NCBI GenBank assembly: GCA_014549065.1
Contig: JACDOX010000013.1
Coordinates: forward strand, 2,288,663 to 2,352,662
DNA from: Cardinalis cardinalis
Taxonomy: Eukaryota; Chordata; Aves; Passeriformes; Cardinalidae
Length of the DNA: 64,000 bases
Reading direction: 5' to 3'
Part shown: positions 41,775-52,379 of the stretch, one piece after another
Numbering within the stretch: the first letter of the stretch is position 1
Layout of the letters: each line of letters opens with the position of its first letter
The notes under the pieces: model-generated
Databases searched by the model: none
Told to the model about the DNA's origin: nothing
What the model saw: the letters and a program-made list of their open reading frames with translations, nothing else
Made by a program: the position numbers and the translations under genes

Positions 41775-43000
41775 CTTACCAGAATTAATGTTTCCCCCTT
41801 TGGGAGCTGGTAGGACCTTAAAGAAATTAGAAAATATCACAGAAAATTTTTAGAGTTTGCTTAATGCCAATTAAGTGATTTATATGTTTCCTACCTTGAG
41901 TTTAGAAATGGGAGTTGAGGCTGAAAGGCCCATTTTATCGCACATTAAACATTCACTGTGTTGGGAGGTAGTCTGTTCCTTTCATTTCGCTGGGAAAAAG
42001 GAGAGCAAGTCCCCTGAGATTCCTAAAGCAGGCCTGGGCTAGTAAACAACCTCAGAGAGGTGAAATGAAATTAAATGAAAGTAAAAGTGAATTCCATCCA
42101 AGAGTGCTCCAGCTTCACCCACATACTTTGCAGTCAGATAACCTAGCCAATGTGAGCAAATCAGTGAACCATTATTTTTTAAGACATGCTAAAATTTTCT
42201 TCCTGTTTTCTNCTCCCCCAACACATGAGCAGAGGAGGATGCACAGCGGTGCACAATGCTTCCAAGGGCTGCTTTTGTGGTGCTTCAACCTATGCCGCTT
42301 CTCTTACACAGATATGCCGGAATGGCTGGCAACAGGCATCAGCATTGTAGTCAGGCATAAGAACATTAACTGAAAACACCATGATGGTTTCACTGACTGA
42401 GATGAAAAAAATACGAACTATGCATAAAAAATAATTTCGGTTGCAAAACATATTTTAATGTAACAAGACCTTTGCAGCCACTGCATTGTGATGGCCATCA
42501 CACAGGGGAAGTCTTTAAAATATTATTTTAATCATCATCCTTTTAAGCCTTCACATATGGACTCCATTTGCATTGTTTATCATAATTTTGATCCTCAGGA
42601 AAAACTCTACTAAGATATGACTGCAAATAAGGCATAGGAACAAGCAATTCCCTAGCAGTTTAAAACACTTTTTCTCTCTGTCCTCCCCACTCCAAAATCT
42701 CTTCAGATTATGTGTAGTAGAAATGGAATACAGAGTGTCTTGTGGTATGGATTCTTATTTAATCTAAAACGCCAACACCTGCATATTTTGGCCAATAAAG
42801 CACCCTACTTTTGCCAAACTATCTGATCTCTTAGCATCTTTCTTGAGACAGATGTAGAGCCTGCAGTAGCATCTGAGTGTTTCGGATGTGAGAGACTATG
42901 AATTCTTTAAAGTGTGCAGATTCCTTTAATTTGAATGAGTTAATTAGATATACCTAAGGAATTGGAGTACAACAGGACTACAGGTGAAATAAAAAGGTAA
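41775..43000. other. AT-rich stretch, no recognised feature
   Basis: Nothing is recognised between the two plus-strand LTRs. The longest frame is 102 codons with an N and no motif. Confidence 0.55.
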
Positions 43001-43005
43001 AGAGG
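43001..43005. repeat. Target-site duplication, left copy (AGAGG)
   Basis: AGAGG directly precedes the LTR start TGTGG. Confidence 0.88.
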
Positions 43006-44272
43006 TGTGGTGGTTTGACAGGAAACAGGATTTCTGTGGTCAAGCCAATGGATGTTCAGATTTTAATATTGGCAGCTTATCCNGCCATTGGGACACTGGA
43101 TCCACCTCTGAGAACGCAGGGTTAAAGCAGGGCTCTCCCCCTGGGAAGCTCTCTTGGGTTCCCGTGGAGAAGGAGTTCAGATCTNTCCCCCGTCCAGCAG
43201 CTGCTGCTGCTGCTGCTGGGCAAGGGAGGGGAAGCCATGCGGCCAGGTGAGGTAGGCCNGGGCTGTGGACGGAGGTGGGAGGTGAAGAGGCCCCGGCATG
43301 GAAGAGTGGGAGAAGCACCAGGAGGCATCAGGCAGCCCCCCCAGGAGAGAGAGAGAGAGTACAGCCTGTGCTTGTGACTGTGTTACCTTGAAACTTGATA
43401 ACATGTGCCAGCAGCACAGCTGAGAAGAAGAAGTGGGGGAGATGCAGAGAGAAGGTGTCTGGCCGCTTGTGGGAGTCTCTCCGGGCGGGCAGAGCCNGAG
43501 TTTTAACCCTTTTGTGGACAATGAAAATTCTGCAGAGCATTGACCTTTCCTGCAATGGAGCAGNAGATGAAGAGGGAGTTGAGTGAGCAAGATGAAGGTC
43601 TGTGCCAGAGGGAGAGAGGGAGATGTTGGAGGAATGGAGAAGATGGAGTGGCATTTTTGCTGGACTCTTTTGTGTAGCCATGGACAGAGCCGTGTTCCTT
43701 GTGACACAGAGACTGCATCCAGGGGGGGCAGTGGCTCAGAGCCAAGAGAGTTTTCAGTGTGGCGACCCCTCGGCCCCAAGGGGTGAAAATATGGGGGGGA
43801 CAGGTGTCCCAAAGGTGAGACTGTGCTCTTTTTGGAATGGGACAAGGCACCCTTAAAAGACGACCCTGGAAGAAGACCTGGTCCGTGTTCGGTGGTGAGA
43901 GCACTGAACATGAAAGGAAAAGGCCACCATGGCACAAAGAAGGACTCCTTCTCCTCTTGATGAACTGTAGATTGAGTATTCTGAAGGGTGGTGCAGGANN
44001 NAGAGTTGGTGTTTTGAGGGATGTATTCTATTGGAAATTTGGTACGGGGGCGGAGGAAAATGCGCCTGTGCAGTTTTCATTTTCCTTGTGTTTTTTTTTT
44101 TCCTTTTTTCTCTTGTAGTTTAGTTTTTTTCTTTGTAGTGTAGTTAATAAAGTTTTCTTTGTTACTAAGTGAGAGCCTGCTTTGCTTATTCCTGGTCACA
44201 TCTCACAGGAGACACCAGGGAGAGGGTATCTTCATGGGGGCACTGGCATTGTGCCAGGGTCAAACCATGACA
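43006..44272 (+). mobile_element. Solo ERV LTR (1267 bp) with perfect 5-bp target duplication
   Basis: It starts TGTGGTGGTTTGAC and ends GGGTCAAACCATGACA, giving TG...CA ends with inverted termini. AGAGG is present on both sides (43001-43005 and 44273-44277), a perfect 5-bp target-site duplication. The interior is GC-richer than the window, with a CAG/CTG run at 43195-43218, a GA run near 43342, a C/G-rich U3-like part, a T-rich tract at about 44085-44135 and AATAAA at 44146-44151. The length and 5-bp duplication fit bird ERVL- or ERVK-type LTRs. With no viral genes between the TSDs, it arose by recombination between the two LTRs of a full provirus. Long antisense frames (252 codons at 43177-43935 minus) are by-products of composition. 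Confidence 0.92.
44146..44151 (+). promoter_or_regulatory. LTR polyadenylation signal AATAAA
   Basis: AATAAA lies about 120 bases before the LTR end and is preceded by a T-rich tract. This fits the R/U5 boundary of the solo LTR. Confidence 0.75.
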
Positions 44273-44277
44273 AGAGG
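44273..44277. repeat. Target-site duplication, right copy (AGAGG)
   Basis: AGAGG directly follows the LTR end GACA and is identical to the left copy. Confidence 0.88.
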
Positions 44278-45345
44278 CTACAATATGAATGGTGTATGAC
44301 AGGCTAGGTTCTTGGAAGGTTCAAATGTGAGAATAGAGAATGTGTACTTCCGCTGTCTATAAATTTGAGAAAACTAATTTAACATTTGCCTATCTATTTT
44401 ATNTTCTTCTGCACATAAATGACTATATATTATTCATAATATTTCCTTCATTTTGATTTGATCTTCCCACTCAACTCTTAATAAGTCTTGGTTCTGATTA
44501 GACCAGCTACATCTTGTAACGTAATGGACATACAACTTTAAAACTATGAATTCCAAACAGAAAATGCAGCCTCACATGAAGAAACTAATCATGAAAAATA
44601 ATTTGACATTAATGTTCAAAGCTTTGCATTTCTGTAATGTGATAAGTGAGAATAATTTCCTCTTGCTGTAATTCTTATAGGACACCATGTTCATTTAATA
44701 CAAAATTTAATAGAGCAGAATGTGCTCATGAAATGCGAAAAGATTAGAAAAAGTTATGCAGTGTGCATTTCAATGCAACTTGTCCCACACATCTATTTTA
44801 GTTATTGCAGACCACCTGTTAACTAAACGCCTCATGTGACTAGACAAAGTAAAATGTATCTGCTGTGGCTGTGCCACTTTGAATACTAAGGAAGAATAAC
44901 ACTTGTCATTTACATCATTGACTTGACAGAAGATAGTAGTCCAATTTCCTGATAGCTGGTATGTATCACTAGGACAGGATTCACTGCTGAATTGTCATTT
45001 GTCATTTAAAGACACAATAGTTATTACATTTCTTGTTAAAACATTTGAGGGGTGCCCTAATGATGTGTAAGTAACACCTAATCAACACATTGAGATTCAT
45101 AATGATTCACCACAAACAAATATGCTTCAAATAAGTGATTTATTTGCAAAGACACTCCATGCAAACTAAGACTAGTGAGCTCAGTCCACATTCCAAGGTA
45201 ATCTTGTTCCAGTTGAATAAACAAGGATCCAGACATGAATANCAAGAATTCATGAATAATAACAATTAACAAACAGTGTTCATTATCTATTCATCTACGA
45301 GTTGATAAAATGCAGCTAGATCTCTAAACTGTAATTTGTGAAAAT
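44278..45345. other. AT-rich stretch, no recognised feature
   Basis: Nothing is recognised; only short frames without motifs. Confidence 0.55.
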
Positions 45346-45925
45346 TACAGAATGACAGAATAGTTAGTGTTGAAAGGGCTTCTGGGGATCCTCTAGTCCA
45401 ATCCCTCTGACAAGGCAGGGTCACTTAAAGCAGCTTACACATGTGGGTTTTGAATGCCTGTAGGGAAGGAGACTCCACAACCTTCCTGGGTAGCTCATTC
45501 CAGTGCTCTGCCAACCTCAACATAAAGTTGTTCCTCATGCCGAGGCGGAATTCATGTGTTTTAGTTTATGGCCACTACTCCTCATCCTGTCACTGAGCAC
45601 AACAGAAAAGAGTCTAGAACCATCCTCTTGACATCTGCCTTTGAGATATTTGTATGCCTCAGTGTTCTCTAGACTACACAGGCCCAGCCCCACAGTGTCT
45701 CCTCATAAGAGAGATGCTCCNGAACCCAAATGATCTTTGTGGCCTCTCAGGCACCCTCTCCAGTAGCTCCTTGTCTTTCTTATACTGAGGACCCCAGAAC
45801 TGAACACAGCGCTCCAGATGTGCCTCACTAGGGGTGAGCAGAGGGGCAGGATCCCTTTCCTCAATCTGCTGGCAATGCTCTTCCTAATGCACCCCAGGAT
45901 ACCATCAGACCTCCCCACATAATTT
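45346..45925 (-). mobile_element. CR1 LINE 3' fragment with RT C-terminus
   Basis: The antisense 3' tip (cagaatgacagaatag) sits at the left edge, followed by a complete-looking 3' UTR (agtccaatccctctgac, cttcctgggtagctcattcc). On the minus strand, 45703-45925 encodes the RT C-terminal block GILGCIRKSIASRLRKGILPL, broken by frameshifts after it. The copy is 5'-truncated just upstream of that block. It is moderately diverged and lacks every catalytic motif. Confidence 0.93.
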
Positions 45926-45932
45926 GGCAAAA

Positions 45933-45955
45933 ACATTTGTCAAAATGACAAATGT
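45933..45955. repeat. Perfect 10-bp hairpin
   Basis: acatttgtca, then aaa, then tgacaaatgt: perfect 10-base arms with a 3-base loop. It lies 7 bases outside the 5' truncation point of the neighbouring CR1, and a further partial copy (atttgtcaaat) follows at about 45960. Confidence 0.9.
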
Positions 45956-46736
45956 CAATATTTGTCAAATCCACTAGAGTTGAAATTTTGAATTGTCTTT
46001 TTCTATATTACAAAGTCTTTATAATTCCATGGTTTACTCACAAAATACTTATCTTTAAAAAGTAGTAAAAGCATGCTATGTACTGAATGCATTTATTATT
46101 GATTTATTTAATAACTTTCTTTTAAAGTAAGAACTACATTTGTAAGTGTGCAAACATGAAACAAGATGTGATTATGTGAAAACACTAGGGTTTGTGAGAT
46201 CATCCTAACTGGATTAAAGAAACAGAAATGTCTGATGTGAGATAAATATTTTTCAATATCAATTTCCATTGCTGACTGATCTTGCTTAGTTTCCAAAACT
46301 GTTTCCTACTTCCATATCACTGCATGAAACTGTCAATTAATTTTGAAATTTTCCTTCTTCCATTTTTAATCACATTGAATAAAACTATCAATATGCTACC
46401 TATCACTTAGCAATTGGAACTGTTAACATCTTAAAGTTTGCTTGTGAAATTACTGTATAATTACTTCTTACTCTAGCAGAAGAATTTAAATATGTTCCAC
46501 TGTGAGCCCGCAGCAAGTCAGAAACTTTGACACAATATTGTGTAGCTACTGCAAAGTTTGAAATAATAATACAAAATAATTTTCTATACCTCTGGGCTCC
46601 AAAGTTATTTCTACAGTTAAGATTTTGGCTGAGCATTGCATGATTCCCTCCCACTCATACCTTTTCCCAGTCCAGAACCACAGCATTTCCTGACTGTCCC
46701 TCATTTATAACTGTTATGAGTTTGATAAAAGTCTGT
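45956..46736. other. AT-rich stretch, no recognised feature
   Basis: Nothing is recognised; short frames only. Confidence 0.55.
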
Positions 46737-46741
46737 GAGAC

Positions 46742-47755
46742 TGTAGTGTTTTGACCCTGGCTGGATGCCAGGCACCTACCAGAGCTGCTCTACCAATCCC
46801 CTCCACAACTGGATGGTGGAGACAAAACATAACAAAAGTTTCATGAGTTGAGATAACATCTGGGAAAGAGATTGATCACCCACCAAATACTGTTGTGGGC
46901 AAAACAGACTCAAGGATATTAATTAAATTCATTACTAAAAAATTAGAGCAGAATAATGAGAATTAAAATACATTAAAAAAAACCTTTTCCTCCCCATCTT
47001 TCCCAATTCTACCTCCTCCTCACAGCTGCACAGGCAGACAAGGAATGGGAGTTATGGTCAGCTCATCACATGTAGTTTTTGCCAACACTCGGGAGGAGTC
47101 CTGCCCCTGCTCCAGTGTGGGGGCTGTCCCTCAGAAGACAGTTCTCCATGAACTTCTCCAGCATGAGTCCATCTCACAGGCAAGAGCCCTCTCCAAACTG
47201 CTCTGCTGTGTGGTTCACTCTTCCCCNGGGTGCAATCCTTCAGGCACAGCCTGCTCCAGTGTGGGTCCCCAACCAGGTCACAAGTCCTACCAGAAAACCT
47301 GCTGCAGCATGGGCTCCTCTCTCCTGGGTCTGCCAGGGGTCTGTTCCAGCACAGGCCTCCCACAGCCCCCTCTGAGGCATTCACCTGCTCGGCTGTGGGT
47401 CCTCCACAGTCTGCACGTGGATCTCAGCATCCCCACGGTTCTTATATGGGCTGCTGGGAAATCAGCTCTGGGGCTTGGAGCAGCTCCTCCCCCTGACCTT
47501 GGTGTCTGCAGGGCTATTCCTCTNNCATATTCACTTCACTGTTCTCTGGCCTCAATTAAATCTGTGCAATAATTTTGGGGTTGTTTTCTTCTTAAATATG
47601 TTATCACAGAGATGTGGCACCATTTCAGATTGCCTGGCCAACACAGGGTCTGTCTTGGAGCTGGCTGGCACTGGATGAAGCTTCTGGAAACTTCCTACAG
47701 AAGCCATCCCTGTAGCCTTCCCACTAGTAAAATTTGGTCATGTGAACCCAGCACA
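46742..47755 (-). mobile_element. Solo ERV LTR (about 1014 bp) with degenerate tandem core
   Basis: Read on the minus strand it begins TGTGCTGGGTTCAC and ends ...GGGTCAAAACACTACA. The pattern matches a large bird LTR that I recall. Flanking 5-mers are gagac (46737-46741) and gagat (47756-47760), a 5-bp target duplication with one transition. The core, 47085-47420, is a degenerate tandem array built on 'ctccagygtgggtcc', with 40-50 base spacing. That array is much GC-richer than the window. No viral genes lie on either side. On the plus strand the array happens to be open for up to 175 codons; that frame is not a gene. Confidence 0.88.
47085..47420. repeat. Degenerate GC-rich tandem array inside an LTR
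   Basis: Repeated words such as 'tgctccagtgtggg', 'tgctgcagcatggg', 'tgttccagcacagg' and 'ctgctcggctgtggg' recur at about 40-50 base steps. Copies are diverged from one another, so the array is old and probably inherited from the parent LTR. Confidence 0.8.
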
Positions 47756-47760
47756 GAGAT

Positions 47761-48617
47761 ATTGCTTCAAGCCCTTCAAAGATATGCCAAAGTTTGCCTA
47801 GATTTGGCATATCTGAGCATCCTTACTCCTTCATGAATTGAAAAGCCTGATTCAAAAGTCCCCCAGAGAGTTATTATCACTGGTAATCACTGACACAATA
47901 AACCAGAAGCTTTCAAGGAACCATTTGGGTCAGTCATATTGCTTTGTGCGCAGTACCTGGGGAATCTTTAATGTATCGCTTATTGACATAATTCAGAANC
48001 ATGTCAGACTACTCAGGCTGTGCTTAGAGAGCATTAAGGCAATAAACCTATACAAAATCCTAAGCTCAGCCTTTTAAAAATCCTTATTGAATTTTTTCAG
48101 TTAAAATTACTGAGTGACCAGTTCTTTGTGTGAAGTGACTTGCTTTAAAGCATGTGCCTGCCACAACATAATCCTGAATGCCACTCTGGCACCATCTGGA
48201 GACCAAGAACTGTGTCACTTGAGGAGTAACTAAAAGATATCCAAGGATTTTGTGTCCCTTATTTGTCANCCAGAAGAGCCCTAAGGATACCATTAATAAC
48301 CTGCCTGGCCTTAGGAGCACCAATCAGCTGTCAGTGACTTGACAAACCTCTGTCTTTCTCCACAGTTTCTCCATAGTCTTACATTCAACTCCTGCTCAGA
48401 TTTTGGCCAGCACACAGCTCATGCAAGGCCAGTTGCACGTGCCCTGCAATGGCACTGGGACCAATGCCATTAGGTCAAAACGATGGGAACACATAGGCAC
48501 GACATGGCTGGCAGGACTACAGTCATTACACAGCCACTGTCACCTGCAGCTTGCTGTCTCCTGCAGCCACAATCCTTGCACACTGATTTACTGGCGCTTT
48601 TCTTCTGAACCTGCTCA
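47761..48617. other. Spacer between two solo LTRs
   Basis: It contains the hairpin at 47780-47814 and otherwise nothing recognised. A minus-strand frame at 48470-48706 includes a Cys cluster (VCKDCGC) but lies mostly outside the LTR duplication, so it is not part of that ERV. Confidence 0.5.
47780..47814. repeat. Perfect 12-bp inverted repeat
   Basis: agatatgccaaa at 47780-47791 and tttggcatatct at 47803-47814, separated by 11 bases. It lies just outside the LTR at 46742-47755, on the side where the proviral body would not have been. Confidence 0.92.
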
Positions 48618-48622
48618 CTCGA
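48618..48622. repeat. Target-site duplication, left copy (CTCGA)
   Basis: It flanks the LTR start. It differs from the right copy CTCAA at one CpG-type position. Confidence 0.75.
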
Positions 48623-48769
48623 TGTCTCCATTTGAAAAAAGACAGGTGTCAGCTGTGGAAGCACGAGCCTCTCTTGAAATGGAAAATGTAAACCCCCTCC
48701 CTCCAAATTACTATAATTTTGAAATTAAGGGGCTCTCAGGCAAATATATGGGAGTAGGAATAACAGTTC

Positions 48770-48775
48770 TTTATT
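48770..48775 (-). promoter_or_regulatory. LTR polyadenylation signal AATAAA (minus strand)
   Basis: tttatt on the plus strand, in context ctaataaagaac on the minus strand. Its position inside the LTR fits the R region. Confidence 0.75.
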
Positions 48776-49227
48776 AGGAAAAATAAAAATAAAAATGCAG
48801 TAAAACAAAACAACACTGGCAGAGTCAGAATACAACCTGACACCCTGTTGGTCAGACAGTTGATAGCAGTCTAATTAAATGATGGCTCCAGTCCTCCTGG
48901 AGTGACAGATGTGGTTCTGTTGAACAAAGATCCTGTAGAAAGAGTGTAAGTTTCCTCTAAAGGTCCAGCAGTAGTGTAGATGGGCCTGGTCTTCCTCTGG
49001 GAATCCAGTGGAAAAAACACTGATCCGCTGGGAAGCCAGTGGGAAAGGCTGCCTGTGGTATTCCAAATCTCTGATTCTGTCCAGGTAGGAATGCTTGGCT
49101 CCTCCCCCTGCGTGGAGCATCTCACAATGCAATGATGTAAATTTACCAGTCATGCAGTGACACTCAATGACCCCTTAACAGAAAATATTTCCTGGAGGGA
49201 GGATTGGTTTGTGAGAGAGATAAAGAA

Positions 49228-49305
49228 AACTGCTCCACCTGGTTTTAACAGGTGACCCATTAACAGAAGATAACTGCCCCACCTGTTCTAACAGACGGCA
49301 ATAGA
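49228..49305 (-). repeat. Direct repeat in LTR U3
   Basis: Two imperfect copies of 'aactgcyccacctg-tytaacag' lie about 45 bases apart, just downstream of the LTR start on the minus strand. U3 direct repeats of this kind are typical enhancer-like elements in retroviral LTRs; activity is not shown by the sequence. Confidence 0.65.
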
Positions 49306-49347
49306 ACACACACCCCCAGCCACATCTTGCATTTGCAACCTAAGACA

Positions 49348-49352
49348 CTCAA
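49348..49352. repeat. Target-site duplication, right copy (CTCAA)
   Basis: It directly follows the LTR end AGACA. The one difference from CTCGA is what methylated CpG decay would give. Confidence 0.75.
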
Positions 49353-52300
49353 AGAAATTGGACAGACCAAACTTCCCAGCTTGAAGGTGTAAATCTTTCA
49401 GCTTACACAAGGAGTTTTTGAAGCAGCCAGAGAGCTGCTAACTGCAGCTAGAGAGCTGGGGCTTTCATGCTTTCTGGTGCGATACAAGGGATGCTTCATT
49501 GTGATGAAAGAGGAAGAATGGGCACTCTCACCATTGGCTAGATTATTGTTTTGCTTACAGGTGCACAAGCTTCAGGTTGTGAGCTGCAAGTAGTAAGTTA
49601 ATACTAGTAAGTTAGAAACTTCAAGAACTAAGTGACGAATTAGTGAACTCAGTTTACACTAGTGTCGATGAAGAGGACTGAGCCCCTGTAGGCTGTGTTG
49701 GTTTTCTCTTCTAACGAGCTCATATAATAGTTTATTTCACAAAACAACTCACCTGTAAATTTGAGAGATCCAAACAGACCATGACAGTAGTTATCTTCCA
49801 GGGTTTAACTGCCCATGCTCAAGTNCTGCCCTGACCTGCTGTAGCCAAATAACCTGGGATCCAGTTTTGCAGAAGAGACCCAAGTGAATCTTGCTTGATC
49901 TCCTACTGCTTGATACAAAACTGGTTGGACAACAGGAGGCTAGGTAGCAACTGACAGTAGTTAAGTGTCAAACACAGAAGGTTGTATAGAAGTTCCACTG
50001 TAGTTTATCCTGGCTTTAGTATTAACCAACATTTTCATAAAGAGACTTAAGATTAAATAGAATGGCTCTTTCTATTCCATTATTACAATGATTGCATTTC
50101 TGAAAGATAAAACTAAAAGGGTCTACATATATCTAGGCTAATATCATTAGAGTTCAAATATCCTTAACAAACAAGAAATGATCTAATGAAAAANGGGAAA
50201 GAATTCACCAGAAATAAATGCAGATTCCTATTCTTAGCAATAATTGAGTACGGAAATGTAGGATGTATAGCATTTGAATTTGATAGCAGATCTTCAAAAA
50301 CAGATTTTAGGGATTACAATGGATCACAAACTAAACANGAGTGAATAATGGATAATGTCCTACCGACAAGATAAAAACATCCACCCATGCAAAGATTTAT
50401 AATTAGGAATATGTGAAGATAAGAGAAATAGCCTCCTTGCTCTGTCTAACATGGACGAAGTTTCAGCTTGAATATGGGATCCAGGACACAGAATTTCAAG
50501 AAAGTGGCAGCAAACTAAGCATAAAACACAAAGAGTCAATTAAAACAGAAAACTGTGGTTATTTAGTTAAAGTTGTAACTAACTTGGAGATGGCTTATCC
50601 TGCAGCAATAAATATTCATGGTGGGCACTGGGAAAATCTTACTAACAGTGGAGGAGCAAAGCCCTTGAACAGGTTGCATATTCTGACGATGATATTCTGA
50701 ACAGGGGATATTCTGAAGTCTTCTCTACTGGAAGCATATTAAAAACTGTTACAATAAATTCCTTTGTCACAAAAGATATGATATGTATTACTGCATGCCC
50801 ATACTGGATGTGGAAGGCATTCTAGCCTATTCCAAATGTTAGAAATAAAGTACCACAAGCCTACAAGGAAAAATTGTAATTTTGATTATTCTTGTTTTTG
50901 TCATTGACNTTTATTTTTATTAAAAAAGCAGCATTCATCATGATGATGTTTGCTTAATTTTCAAACATGATCCTTTTCCAAAGTCTATTTCTTCTCTTAA
51001 TGAAGCAGGATTTTTTTTAAATTGTGACAAAATCTAAAGATTAACAGATAGTTAAGTAAGCTATCNTTACATGCAACAGAAAGACTTTCAAAAACAAATC
51101 AATAAACATGTATGAGATTCAATATTTAATCTCTCAACAAGAGAACAAGTATATTTTATGTTCTTGTACCCTTAAAGCTGTATATCAATATTATTAGGTT
51201 ATATATTGTGCATATTCTCAGTATGGTTTCCTCAGCAACTATATTTTGGGTATCTTTGCTATGGCAACCAAAGATGATTGCTTATTTTACTGTTTCAACT
51301 AATAATCCATGGCCTGAACCATAAAAGCAATAGTTAGATAATGCATCTACAAAAGGCTAAATAAACACGTGTTACACAAGTGCAAGTTTTCTNAAAGAGT
51401 TATTACTCTGGTGTAGGAATAATACGTACATACATCACTAATTAGACTCTGTATTTCAATGCTTAAAATAGAAACACTGGGCTCAGTTCTAGCCTTATAC
51501 AGAGGAGGGCACAATAATGGGTTTTACAATATAAGTGACACTCATCTATTATGCAAGAATCACATTATGTCAGAATCAACTTCTTTTGTATGAAGGCAGG
51601 AGAATGAATTTCCCAGTATGCCCTTCTGCTCCAGTCTTGCCCTCAAGTGNATGAGAACAAATCTATTAAGTCAAAAGAGTCTCTCTGTAAACTGAAATTG
51701 AACTTCTGACTTGAAACTCAGAAAATTGAAAGAGAATTGGGCTTTTGTCAATTTTGTTTGTAGAATTTCTAATCACACTTAACTTATCGTTATGTAATGG
51801 GCAATATTTCCATAAGACTTCATTAAAATGGTGNCAAAATATTCTCAATCAAGAGCATTTTACATTTCAGGATGGTAAGCACAAAAGCTGAACACATCTC
51901 TAAGTAAACATGTTATTCTGTCTTTAAACAAATATAAAGATTATCTAGATGATCTTAATAATTTTGCAATTTCCACTTATATAAGAATTATTTTATANAT
52001 ATATAATTTTGTAGTTCTCGACACTTCAGCACACTGTCATCTGACTATGAAGTGGNTCACAGATTTAATTATAAACACAAGTCTAGAAGCCTGGTTTATG
52101 TTACCAGTCTGGACTTGAACATTGTTTTCATAAACCACATTTACACAACAAATACACAACTTACATCAGCAATGCTCTTATATTGCATGCAAGTCAAATC
52201 ATCCTCTCCCAGAAGTAAATGGTCAACCTATGTAATTTACCTTATGCATGGCCTGAGAATTAAAGCAGCATAAATCTGGGAACTTATGCAAGTCTAAATA

Positions 52301-52379
52301 TATGGTCTTGATATAATTCCATCATTCTTTGAGATACATATCAAGGACTCCTGAGGTAACAGAAGCTAACAGGAAAACA
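49353..52379. other. AT-rich stretch, no recognised gene
   Basis: Nothing is recognised. A 95-codon plus frame at 50413-50700 has no known domain. Confidence 0.5.

Larger units (their letters stand above)
48623..49347 (-). mobile_element. Solo ERV LTR (725 bp) with near-perfect 5-bp target duplication
   Basis: On the minus strand it starts TGTCTTAGGTTGC and ends ...AAATGGAGACA (TG...CA with inverted TGTCT/AGACA tips). Flanks are CTCGA (48618-48622) and CTCAA (49348-49352), a 5-bp target duplication differing by one G/A transition at a CpG. AATAAA lies at 48770-48775 on the minus strand, followed by an approximately 150-base U5-like region. The upstream (U3) part holds a direct repeat of 'ctgccccacctgttctaacag' like units near 49228-49305. 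There is no internal viral sequence, so it is a solo LTR. Confidence 0.88.

Noticed and set aside
43177..43935. 252-codon minus-strand frame, longest in the window
   Set aside because: It lies wholly inside the solo LTR at 43006-44272 on its antisense strand, contains Ns, and its Pro/Leu/Ser-rich content follows from GC-rich LTR composition.
47045..47572. 175-codon plus-strand frame
   Set aside because: It covers the degenerate tandem array in the LTR at 46742-47755, includes Ns, and reads antisense to the LTR.
48470..48706. Minus-strand Cys-cluster frame (VCKDCGC) as internal sequence of the 48.6 kb ERV
   Set aside because: It straddles the LTR end and continues outside the target duplication CTCGA/CTCAA, so most of it is flanking host DNA; no primer-binding site adjoins the LTR end.
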